Of a stretch of DNA of 5,021 nucleotides, positions 1-5,021 are shown in pieces (position 1 is the first letter of the stretch; every line of letters begins with the position of its first letter). The DNA lies in the NCBI GenBank assembly GCA_031281335.1, contig JAITFM010000009.1, positions 1 through 5,021 of the forward strand, given 5' to 3'. The stretch is from Rickettsiales bacterium (lineage in GTDB: Bacteria > Pseudomonadota > Alphaproteobacteria > Rickettsiales > Anaplasmataceae). A model generated the notes under the pieces. The model saw only the letters and a program-made list of their open reading frames with translations. It did not search any database and was not told the origin of the DNA. The position numbers and the translations under genes are program-made.

Positions 1-117
1 AAAGTTATGATGAGTAGCTCAATCGAAAAATCAACTGACCTTGAAACAATAAAAATCCGTCCAGTGTCAATTGAAAATATAGTGCCAGAATACTTGAAGG
101 TTTATAGAAAGCATTGA
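1..117 (+). CDS. C-terminal end of an unidentified protein (truncated by window edge)
   Basis: Frame 1 is open from the first base to a TGA at 115-117 and gives 38 residues ending in ...IENIVPEYLKVYRKH. The composition, charged and hydrophobic residues mixed with no low-complexity run, is compatible with a real protein terminus. The frame stays open to the left edge, so the gene most likely begins outside the window. Two adjacent ATG codons at 7-12 would otherwise allow a 36-residue peptide, but no ribosome binding site can be assessed there. I do not recognise the family from so short a tail and assign no function. A Shine-Dalgarno-like GAGGAG overlaps the stop codon, as if a second gene once followed. 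Reality of the frame is moderately likely; its identity is unknown. Confidence 0.45.
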   Translation, partial: KVMMSSSIEKSTDLETIKIRPVSIENIVPEYLKVYRKH

Positions 118-140
118 GGAGAAAGTGTATGCTAAAATGA
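116..140 (+). other. Shine-Dalgarno site and aborted translation start (possible gene remnant)
   Basis: GAGGAG at 116-121 overlaps the stop codon of the preceding frame. It lies 7 nt ahead of an ATG at 129-131, a near-ideal arrangement for translational coupling. The frame reads only ATG CTA AAA TGA. A second ATG at 137 overlaps that stop and gives a 10-residue frame ending at 169. The site may be the remnant start of a decayed downstream gene, or chance. Nothing in the following 500 bases restores a reading frame that I can recognise. Confidence 0.3.
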
Positions 141-230
141 ACCCCTTTTACGCTTGCTTGTTAATTTGACAAGATTGACCATCGTTTCATCATAGCAATT
201 TCCATAATAGACCAAAAGAGGTAAAACAAG

Positions 231-342
231 GCAAAAGAAGCCCTAGTCAGTGTCTATTTTTAGTATTGGCGTTTTTTAAAGTCTTAAACGCTGCAATTTA
301 GTGACTTTTAAACTGCAATAAACCCTTAGCTTAAGTGCTAAG
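231..342 (+). repeat. Dispersed repeat module, copy A (partial)
   Basis: GCAAAAGAAG at 231-240 is followed by CCCTAGTCAGTGTCTATTTT, TTGGCGT at 266-272 and GTCTTAAACG at 281-290. The same blocks occur in the same order at 4811-4867, with GCAAAAGAAG to TTGGCGT spaced 35 and 36 bp. The TTGGCGT to GTCTTAAACG spacing of 15 bp is identical in copy B at 413-437. Within copy A there is an inverted pair AAAGTC (278-283) / GACTTT (303-308), a direct repeat CTGCAAT (291-297 and 313-319), and a 6-bp hairpin CTTAGC-TTAAGT-GCTAAG (325-342). No reading frame is supported here. This is non-coding dispersed repeat DNA of the kind common between Wolbachia genes. Confidence 0.6.
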
Positions 343-690
343 AAACTTACTCAGCAGAAAAAAAGACAAAAGAATCTCGTGGTAGAAGTTGCTCACTCTC
401 TAATCCTGCAAATTGGCGTACTATACTGTCTTAAACGACTTATAAGCACGTTTCAGCTTGTATAGGGAAAAACCTAGAAGTCTAGGTGAAATTAATAAAG
501 ATATAAGGTGCACATAGTGCAAAAAATTAAACATAAGACGCCAACCATAATACTCTTGTCGTTTAATCTGCACAGATGAAGATAACTGAATACCTCCAAT
601 CTCATGATAATGGAACTGGCGAAGGTTGTCAAGCAATTTTTGGTACACACTGCTCTTAAACCATAGGTTAAAAAGTTAAGATAAAGGTAT
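340..690 (+). repeat. Dispersed multi-module repeat, copy B (long form, upstream of gatB)
   Basis: Blocks shared in the same order with copy C at 4785-5000 are: AAGAAACTTACT (340-351 and 4785-4796), an A-rich block with CAAAAGAA (367-374 and 4812-4819), TTGGCGT (413-419 and 4847-4853), TATAGGGAAA (461-470 and 4915-4924), TTGTCAAGCAATTTTT (626-641 and 4934-4949, 16 bp exact) and GGTTAAAA (666-673 and 4969-4976). Copy B is longer because about 155 bp lie between TATAGGGAAA and the 16-bp block, where copy C has only 9 bp. That extra part includes half of an imperfect palindrome. Short minus-strand frames across this region have no recognisable content and are best read as chance frames within repeat DNA. 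Confidence 0.65.
413..544. repeat. Large imperfect palindrome centred near position 479
   Basis: TTGGCGT at 413-419 faces its complement ACGCCAA at 538-544. At the exact centre is a perfect 6-bp hairpin ACCTAG-AAGT-CTAGGT (472-487). Midway along the arms, TATAAGCAC (441-449) matches the complement of 508-516 at 7 of 9 positions. The other parts of the arms are only weakly complementary. The right arm contains its own hairpin TGCAC-ATA-GTGCA (509-521), followed by a run of A. The symmetry suggests an old inverted duplication of a repeat module, or a mobile palindromic element that has drifted. Confidence 0.5.
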
Positions 691-708
691 AAAAACATGA
701 GTTTTGTT

Positions 709-736
709 TTGACTTTTTGTGCTAATTTTGCAGAAT
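709..736 (+). promoter_or_regulatory. Candidate gatB promoter
   Basis: TTGACT at 709-714 resembles a sigma-70 -35 box (5 of 6 to TTGACA). With 16 bp between, CAGAAT at 731-736 serves as a moderate -10 box (4 of 6 to TATAAT). The predicted transcript would begin near 743, about 20 nt before the chosen gatB ATG. This is a motif call only. In such AT-rich DNA chance matches are common. Confidence 0.35.
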
Positions 737-763
737 ATTGAAATTATCACTTGGATTGAATGC

Positions 764-2194
764 ATGACAAAAGAGAATTGGGAGGCGGTAATTGGGCTTG
801 AGGTGCACGCTCAGGTTTCTTCTAAGGCAAAGCTATTTTCTAGCTCATCAACTGAGTTTGGTGCTGAGCATAATACTCAAGTTTCTCTGGTTGACGCGGC
901 AATGCCGGGCACATTGCCAATACTAAATTACTACTCTATAGAGCAGGCAATACGCACCGGTCTCGCGCTTTCTGCAGAAATTAACAAGTGTTCTTACTTC
1001 GACCGGAAAAATTATTTTTATCCCGATTTACCGCAAGGTTATCAAATAACTCAGTTCTTTGAGCCGATAGTTAGAAACGGTAGAGTGTTTATCAACAATA
1101 ATGAAAAAGAAATAAGAATTGCGAGAATTCATCTAGAGCAAGATGCAGGAAAGAGCGTTCATGAAGAGAGCAAAACTTATGTGGATTTAAACCGCGCAGG
1201 GGTTGCTTTAATGGAAATTGTTTCGAAACCGGACCTTCGCTCATCTGCAGAAGCTGCAGAATTTATGAAAAAATTGAGGCAGATTTTACGTTACATTGGC
1301 TCATGTGATGGCGATATGGAAAAGGGATCACTTCGTTGTGATGCAAATGTTTCTGTGCGCCCAAAAGGCAGCAGCACATTTGGCACTCGTTGTGAAATAA
1401 AAAACCTAAATTCAATACGTTATATTACGCAGGCTATAGATTATGAAATACAAAGGCAGATTGAAATTTTGGAAAGTGGAGGAGAAATAAGTCAAGATAC
1501 TTTATTGTTTGATGTCGCTTTGGGAAAAACAAAAGTGATGCGAAACAAAGAAGACGCAAGCGATTACAGATATTTTCCTGAACCTGATTTGTTGCCTGTT
1601 GAAATAAGCCAGGACAAAATCGATCTTATTAAGTCATCTTTGCCTGAGTTGCCAGACCAAAAGAAGCTGCGGTACATTAAAGAGTTAGGCATCAATGAAT
1701 ACGATGCAGAAGTCATCACTTCCGATAAAGCAATTGCTGATTATTTTGAAGAATTGATGAAAAAGCATGATTCAAAGCTCGCCGTTACTTGGCTCACTGT
1801 AGAACTTTTTGGTCGTTTGAATAAAGCAGGTATTGATATTGTGAGCTCTCCGATCAAAGCAAATGCCTTGTCCGAGCTCTTGGATTTTATCGTTGATGGG
1901 ACAATCTCTGCTAAACTTGGCAAGCAAGTTTTTGATATTATGTTTGAAACTGGCAAACCGGCATCTTTAATTATAGAAGAGCAGGATCTAAAGCAAATAA
2001 CCGATAAAGGTCAAATATCTGAAGTTATCGACAAGATCATCAGTGACAACCAAGATAAAGTTCAAGAATACAAAAGCGGTAAAACAAAATTATACGGATT
2101 CTTTGTCGGTGAAGTCATGAAACTTACAAAAGGAAAAGCTAGCCCTGATGTTGTGAATTTGATTTTAAGTGAAAAGTTAAGATTGAATTCCTAA
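764..2194 (+). CDS. gatB: Aspartyl/glutamyl-tRNA(Asn/Gln) amidotransferase subunit B
   Basis: GatB is the tRNA-binding and kinase-like subunit of the cytoplasmic GatCAB complex. The complex amidates Glu-tRNA(Gln) and, in many bacteria, Asp-tRNA(Asn), using ammonia released from glutamine by GatA. The 476-residue product is of normal family length. Visible motifs are GLEVHAQ (11-17), the signature [19 protein letters not shown] (79-97), HLEQDAGKS (123-131), [10 protein letters not shown] (148-157) and [12 protein letters not shown] (267-278). E13, H15, E125 and E151 fit the metal-binding residues known from GatB structures. The C-terminal third (about 330-474) is the GatB/YqeY tRNA-binding domain. 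The frame extends upstream to a GTG at 719, but I chose the ATG at 764: [17 protein letters not shown] begins like other GatB proteins, the extra 15 residues look unlike the family, and the candidate promoter overlaps them. The ribosome binding site is weak (GGA at 753-755). gatA and gatC are not in the window. The gene is intact. Confidence 0.97.
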   Translation: MTKENWEAVIGLEVHAQVSSKAKLFSSSSTEFGAEHNTQVSLVDAAMPGTLPILNYYSIEQAIRTGLALSAEINKCSYFDRKNYFYPDLPQGYQITQFFEPIVRNGRVFINNNEKEIRIARIHLEQDAGKSVHEESKTYVDLNRAGVALMEIVSKPDLRSSAEAAEFMKKLRQILRYIGSCDGDMEKGSLRCDANVSVRPKGSSTFGTRCEIKNLNSIRYITQAIDYEIQRQIEILESGGEISQDTLLFDVALGKTKVMRNKEDASDYRYFPEPDLLPVEISQDKIDLIKSSLPELPDQKKLRYIKELGINEYDAEVITSDKAIADYFEELMKKHDSKLAVTWLTVELFGRLNKAGIDIVSSPIKANALSELLDFIVDGTISAKLGKQVFDIMFETGKPASLIIEEQDLKQITDKGQISEVIDKIISDNQDKVQEYKSGKTKLYGFFVGEVMKLTKGKASPDVVNLILSEKLRLNS

Positions 2195-2209
2195 ATTTTA
2201 TCTCACTGG

Positions 2210-2232
2210 AGGGGCAAAAAACTTTGTCCCCT
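2210..2232. terminator. Hairpin between convergent gatB and rho
   Basis: AGGGGCAAA (2210-2218) pairs with TTTGTCCCCT (2223-2232) around a 4-nt loop AAAC, giving a 9-bp stem with one bulged T. It sits 15 bp after the gatB stop and 10 bp beyond the rho stop. That is where a shared bidirectional terminator would be expected. No clear T-run follows it on either strand, so it is not a textbook intrinsic terminator. It may act by stabilising the 3' ends of both transcripts, or together with Rho. Confidence 0.55.
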
Positions 2233-2242
2233 GACGTTGATA

Positions 2243-3658
2243 TTAATTGTTCATGGAGTTAAAAAAGTCAGCGTTACTCTTTGTTAAAAGCAATTTATCG
2301 CGTAAAAACTCCATTGCTTCAACAGATCCCATAGGATTAAGTATCCTACGCAACACCCATATTTTATTCAATATAGCCTTATCAATTAATAGCTCCTCTT
2401 TTCTAGTTCCAGATTTTGTAATGTCAATAGCTGGAAATATTCGCTTATCGGCGAGTTTTCTATCAAGTATAACCTCAGCATTACCCGTACCTTTAAACTC
2501 TTCAAAAATAACTTCATCCATTTTTGAACCGGTTTCTACAAGAGCAGTAGCAATTATTGTTAAAGAACCACCATTTTCAATGTTGCGGGCTGCTCCGAAA
2601 AAACGTTTTGGTCTCTGCAGCGCATTTGAATCTACACCACCAGTTAGAACTTTTCCAGACGAAGGAATGACTGCATTATAAGCACGTGCAAGACGGGTTA
2701 TAGAGTCGAGCAAAATTACAACATCCTTTTTATGCTCAACCATTCTTTTAGCTTTTTCTATTACTATTTCAGCAAGCTGTACATGGCGGTAAGCAGGCTC
2801 ATCAAATGTGGAACTCACTACCTCACCCTTTACAGAACGCATCATATCTGTTACTTCTTCAGGTCTTTCATCTATAAGCAATACTATTAATTCTATTTCT
2901 GGATGATTTGTAGCTATAGAATGAGCCATTTGCTGGAGCAATATCGTTTTTCCTGTGCGGGGTGGAGCAACTATTAATGCTCTTTGTCCTTTTCCAAGAG
3001 GCGCGACTATATCCGCAGCTCGCATACTTATATCTTTTTTATTATTTACACCGCTGTTGTTTTCAAGAACCAACCTTTCTTCAGGGTAAAGAGGAAGCAA
3101 GTTGTCAAAGTGGACGTATTTTCTCAGTTCACTTACTTCAGTAGAGTTTATACTTTGAACCTTAGTTAAAGTAAAATACCTTTCCTTATCACTAGGTGGC
3201 CTGATTTCTCCACATACCATGTCCCCTGTGCGCAAATTGAACTTTTTTATCTGTCCATTGGAAATATACACATCGTCAGTACTCGGAGCATAATTAGCAC
3301 TTGCTGAGCGTAAAAAACCGAAACCATCAGGTAATATTTCTACTATTCCGCTTCCTGTAGTAATGCCTCCTTCTTCGCTCACTTTCTTCATTAAGCTGAA
3401 TATCATCTCCTGTTTCAACATTCTGCCATTACCCTTACCATTAGTTGAAATTTTCCTTTCTTCAGCTAGATCCAATAGTTCTTCTGCTGTTTTTTTTCTC
3501 AGTTCACTCAGATCTAGTGTTTTTCTGTTTTCTTTTACACCTTCATTTGTTGTTTGTTTTACCATATCGTTGTCGGAAATTTGCTCACTTGTTTTTGCTG
3601 ATTCTAATTCAGCTGCAATCTTTTCTTTTGCTAAAACATCGTCATTGATTGTTACCAT
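2243..3658 (-). CDS. rho: Transcription termination factor Rho
   Basis: Rho is a hexameric RNA-dependent ATPase and helicase that ends transcription at Rho-dependent sites. The product is 471 residues, longer than the 419 of E. coli Rho because of about 45 charged extra residues at the N-terminus. The order is: the extension (1-46); Rho N-terminal helical domain (about 47-95, [20 protein letters not shown]); cold-shock-like RNA-binding domain (about 100-168) with the RNP1-like GFGFLRS (112-118); then the ATPase core. The core shows Walker A APPRTGKT (231-238), [13 protein letters not shown] (260-272), Walker [17 protein letters not shown] (313-328), the Q-loop region [15 protein letters not shown] (336-350), the R-loop KGTGN (389-393) and SGTRKEELL (416-424) with the arginine-finger candidate R419. 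Walker A has R-T where E. coli has K-A, a form I know from other Alphaproteobacteria. The ATG at 3656-3658 follows a strong GGAGGA (3661-3666), although the spacing is short. The gene is intact, converges on gatB, and has its own apparent promoter. Confidence 0.98.
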   Translation of the reverse strand: MVTINDDVLAKEKIAAELESAKTSEQISDNDMVKQTTNEGVKENRKTLDLSELRKKTAEELLDLAEERKISTNGKGNGRMLKQEMIFSLMKKVSEEGGITTGSGIVEILPDGFGFLRSASANYAPSTDDVYISNGQIKKFNLRTGDMVCGEIRPPSDKERYFTLTKVQSINSTEVSELRKYVHFDNLLPLYPEERLVLENNSGVNNKKDISMRAADIVAPLGKGQRALIVAPPRTGKTILLQQMAHSIATNHPEIELIVLLIDERPEEVTDMMRSVKGEVVSSTFDEPAYRHVQLAEIVIEKAKRMVEHKKDVVILLDSITRLARAYNAVIPSSGKVLTGGVDSNALQRPKRFFGAARNIENGGSLTIIATALVETGSKMDEVIFEEFKGTGNAEVILDRKLADKRIFPAIDITKSGTRKEELLIDKAILNKIWVLRRILNPMGSVEAMEFLRDKLLLTKSNADFFNSMNN

Positions 3659-3778
3659 AGTCCTCCAAAAATTTTAATTGATGCTTACTAACCTAAAACG
3701 TGACTACAAAATAATAAATTAGGTTAAACTAATCTTCAGGAAGTATTAAACTCAATTGCTATTAAGCTACATACTTTA
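3659..3778 (-). promoter_or_regulatory. rho 5' leader with alternative hairpins
   Basis: If transcription starts near 3778, as the promoter predicts, the rho mRNA has a leader of about 120 nt. Two hairpins compete within it. The first in transcript order pairs 3729-3733 with 3718-3722 (ATTAG/CTAAT, 6-nt loop). The second pairs 3719-3726 with 3689-3696 (8 bp, TAACCTAA/TTAGGTTA, 22-nt loop). Both need 3719-3722, so they exclude each other. The leader ends in the GGAGGA ribosome binding site. rho is autoregulated in E. coli through its leader. Whether these AT-rich structures act that way here is speculation. Confidence 0.35.
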
Positions 3779-3784
3779 CCTACC

Positions 3785-3812
3785 ATTATACCAGTAAACA
3801 CTGACAAGTCAA
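3785..3812 (-). promoter_or_regulatory. rho promoter (sigma-70 type, extended -10)
   Basis: On the minus strand TTGACT (3812-3807) is followed after 16 bp by a perfect TATAAT (3790-3785), preceded by TGG, which makes an extended -10 (TGnTATAAT). The predicted start is near 3778. This is the clearest promoter in the window. It lies between the stop of the TrcR-like gene and rho, so rho can be expressed independently. The palindrome TGAC-AA-GTCA (3802-3811) overlaps the -35 box. A second palindrome, GTTAAT-TTAAT-ATTAAC (3813-3829), abuts it upstream. Either could be an operator or simply AT-rich upstream sequence. Confidence 0.7.
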
Positions 3813-3863
3813 GTTAATTTAATATTAACAAGATATGAAAATAGATAAACAATTTGAGAGGCT

Positions 3864-4451
3864 TTAATAATTTTCCTTTATGTTTCTTAACCTTTCTTGT
3901 TTCTCTTCTTTCATTTTTGCTTTTTCTATTTCTGTTTCCAAATTTTCTTGACTGCATAGACCGAGCAATACGGGATCTTGAGGTTTTATATTTTGCATAT
4001 TATAGTGAGACCCATCCCTTACCTGCTCCACTGTACAAATTGTTGTACTAATCAGTTTAGCTATAACGTTGTTGTCCAAAATAGGAAACTTTTTTATTAA
4101 ATAATAAATTGCGTCAGGTTTATCTCTACGTCTTGCTGGGGAAGCAAGGCCGGAAGTGTTGCCGATTGATTTACTCCTTTTTTTTACATTTTTTGCAATC
4201 AAACTTGGGATACGATTTGGATTTTTTTTACAGTTATCAATTTCTTTTTCAGTTATTATTCCAGAAATAATAGGATTAAATCTTTCAACATCTATTTCCT
4301 CATCAGCTATATTCTGCACTTCTTCAAGAGCTAACTTACAACATTGCGCTATCTGATTAAAAGTTAAAGCAGTATTGTCTACTAGCCAAGCAGCAATTTG
4401 CATGAGAAATTGTTTATTTTTATCATTGCCCTTAGAAAGTTCTGTTGACAT
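3864..4451 (-). CDS. DUF1013 / TrcR-family transcriptional regulator
   Basis: The 195-residue product matches, from memory, the alphaproteobacterial DUF1013 family, annotated elsewhere as cell cycle transcriptional regulator TrcR. Family landmarks are AAWLVDNTALTFNQIAQ near the N-terminus (20-36), KPDAIYYLI (111-119) and NIKPQDPVLLGLCSQENL (154-171). Two helix-turn-helix-like segments, 19-52 and 113-149, resemble each other (WLVDN...IAQ...EVQNIAD and YLIKK...IAK...EQVRDG), pointing to an internal duplication and DNA binding. The region between them is basic (KKRSK, ARRR). The last 24 residues form a charged tail, probably helical. No signal peptide or membrane segment is seen, so it is cytoplasmic. 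A TTG at 4452-4454 lies directly before the ATG at 4449-4451. The ribosome binding site AGGAGA (4461-4466) is 9 nt from the ATG and 6 nt from the TTG. I prefer the ATG, and the choice changes only one residue. No terminator is evident after the stop, so read-through into rho is possible. Targets in this organism are unknown. Confidence 0.88.
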   Translation of the reverse strand: MSTELSKGNDKNKQFLMQIAAWLVDNTALTFNQIAQCCKLALEEVQNIADEEIDVERFNPIISGIITEKEIDNCKKNPNRIPSLIAKNVKKRSKSIGNTSGLASPARRRDKPDAIYYLIKKFPILDNNVIAKLISTTICTVEQVRDGSHYNMQNIKPQDPVLLGLCSQENLETEIEKAKMKEEKQERLRNIKENY

Positions 4452-4500
4452 CAAAAAGCATCTCCTATTTAAAATATTCGTTGTCGTTATTTAGAGCTAG

Positions 4501-4506
4501 AATATA
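4501..4506 (-). promoter_or_regulatory. Candidate -10 box for the TrcR-like gene
   Basis: TATATT on the minus strand (complement of AATATA) lies about 45 nt upstream of the start codon and matches 5 of 6 positions of the -10 consensus. The 16-18 bp further upstream are T-rich, but no convincing -35 hexamer is visible. This is the best promoter candidate before the gene, but it is weak, as expected in AT-rich DNA. Confidence 0.25.
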
Positions 4507-4590
4507 AGCCATTAAAATTAAAAAAGCATTAATTTTGTCACTAAATAGATCTCTTGCATTATGGTAGGGAGTTCTTAGGAGAAACACAGG

Positions 4591-4760
4591 TGAGCATCGC
4601 AAAATGCTTGACGCTGGAATCTAATGTCACTTTATAATGGTGTCTCCAAGTAGCCTTTTTTGTCATCTCAGCACCCTCTTCTTGCCATCCAAGTAGCCCT
4701 TTCTCCCATCATCCCAGCGTCCCTTTCTTGTCATTCCAGTGTGTGACACTGAGATCCAGG
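4591..4760. repeat. Palindromic and tandem repeat cluster, Wolbachia/Rickettsia type
   Basis: Five degenerate units of about 20-24 bp follow each other, starting near 4641, 4661, 4683, 4707 and 4729. They are built on TGTCATYCCAG plus a pyrimidine-rich tail such as CCCTTTCT. TCCAAGTAGCC recurs exactly at 4645 and 4688. The last unit contains a hairpin CAGTGT-GTG-ACACTG (4737-4751) with further partial pairing outside it. ACGCTGGAAT (4611-4620) is the inverse of ATTCCAGTGT (4733-4742) apart from one G-T pair, so the array is bracketed by inverted ends. A small hairpin AGCAT-CGCAAA-ATGCT lies at 4593-4608. I recognise the 'TCATYCCAGYG...GAYACTGRGATCCAG' style as a common dispersed palindrome in Wolbachia and Rickettsia genomes. 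It is intergenic and not a gene. Confidence 0.6.
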
Positions 4761-4784
4761 ATACTACTTTAGTAATAAATATTT

Positions 4785-5021
4785 AAGAAACTTACTAAAT
4801 GGAGAAAAAAGCAAAAGAAGCTCTGGTCAATGTCTATTTTAATAACTTGGCGTTAATGTCCTATACGCTTGACAAGTAGCTGACCTTGGGGTTGTAAATA
4901 CCCATAATTTATGATATAGGGAAATATCGAAACTTGTCAAGCAATTTTTTTGTGAAGAAAATGGGATTGGTTAAAATTTTAACTAATTTTAAAAAAAGAC
5001 AAAAGGAACCCCGCAACGTGA
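4785..5021 (+). repeat. Dispersed multi-module repeat, copy C (short form) and start of a further unit
   Basis: This copy carries the same ordered blocks as the region upstream of gatB: AAGAAACTTACT (4785), GCAAAAGAAG (4811), TTGGCGT (4847), TATAGGGAAA (4915), TTGTCAAGCAATTTTT (4934) and GGTTAAAA (4969). Inside it GCTTGACAAG (4867-4876) and CTTGTCAAGC (4933-4942) form perfect 10-bp inverted ends of a 76-bp segment. That segment also holds CATAA-T-TTATG (4903-4913). At 4990-5006 AAAAAAAGACAAAAGGA resembles 358-374, suggesting that another unit begins and continues past the window edge. I see no coding frame between 4455 and 5021. Confidence 0.65.

Noticed and set aside
166..196. TTGACA at 166-171 as a -35 box
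   Set aside because: No acceptable -10 hexamer lies 16-18 bp downstream, and no gene follows within several hundred bases.
421..698. Two overlapping minus-strand frames of 68-75 codons upstream of gatB
   Set aside because: They lie in repeat DNA, have no recognisable domain or good ribosome binding site, and overlap each other in different frames. The palindrome and copy C show that the sequence evolves as non-coding repeat.
1741..1956. Minus-strand frame of 71 codons inside gatB
   Set aside because: It is antisense to a conserved part of gatB, with no independent start signal or recognisable product.
2247..3677. Plus-strand frames opposite rho
   Set aside because: They are antisense shadows of an intact, strongly conserved rho frame. 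Their hydrophobic, serine-rich translations are typical of antisense to AT-rich coding DNA.
3767..3772. ATG-TAG minimal start-stop in the rho leader (minus strand)
   Set aside because: It lies within a few bases of the predicted transcript start with no room for a ribosome binding site, so it is probably chance.
3854..4356. Plus-strand frames opposite the TrcR-like gene
   Set aside because: They are antisense shadows with phenylalanine- and leucine-rich translations, caused by the A-rich coding strand.
4663..4734. Minus-strand 23-codon frame across the tandem array, beginning MTRKGRW
   Set aside because: It is produced by the repeat units themselves and has no ribosome binding site that I can see. 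Similar small frames arise wherever this palindrome type occurs.
4641..4750. Possible CRISPR array
   Set aside because: The repeats are degenerate, contiguous and about 22 bp long, without constant repeats separated by unique spacers, and no cas gene is present.

Overview
The window looks like a piece of a Wolbachia genome, or at least a close relative in the Anaplasmataceae (Rickettsiales). The DNA is AT-rich. The three proteins are of alphaproteobacterial type: GatB, Rho with the Walker A form APPRTGKT, and a DUF1013/TrcR regulator, a family I know only from Alphaproteobacteria. The long intergenic stretches are filled with degenerate dispersed repeats, including a 'TGTCATTCCAG...' palindromic motif of the Wolbachia/Rickettsia type. 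The assignment rests on recognition, not on a search.

Layout. Positions 1-117 are the last 38 codons of an unrecognised plus-strand gene. Its stop codon overlaps a good Shine-Dalgarno sequence, but the ATG that follows closes after three codons. Positions 118-708 hold no credible gene and consist mainly of repeat modules, including a large imperfect palindrome centred near 479. gatB (764-2194, plus) encodes the B subunit of the tRNA-dependent amidotransferase. A hairpin at 2210-2232 separates it from rho, which converges on it (2243-3658, minus; transcription termination factor). The 205-bp gap upstream of rho carries the best promoter in the window (TTGACT - 16 bp - TATAAT with an extended -10) and a roughly 120-nt leader. 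Next on the same strand is a DUF1013/TrcR-family regulator gene (3864-4451, minus). Positions 4452-5021 are again non-coding repeat DNA: a short tandem and palindromic cluster (4591-4760), then a second, shorter copy of the module series found upstream of gatB.

Functionally these are housekeeping genes with no obvious shared pathway: aminoacyl-tRNA synthesis (GatB), transcription termination (Rho) and probable transcriptional control (TrcR-like). TrcR-like and rho are co-oriented, but rho appears to have its own promoter. gatB is transcribed towards them from the other side. I see no undescribed defence, toxin or mobile system. The most noteworthy features are the repeats flanking the three-gene block in direct orientation, the palindromes around the rho promoter and in its leader, and the internal duplication within the TrcR-like protein.
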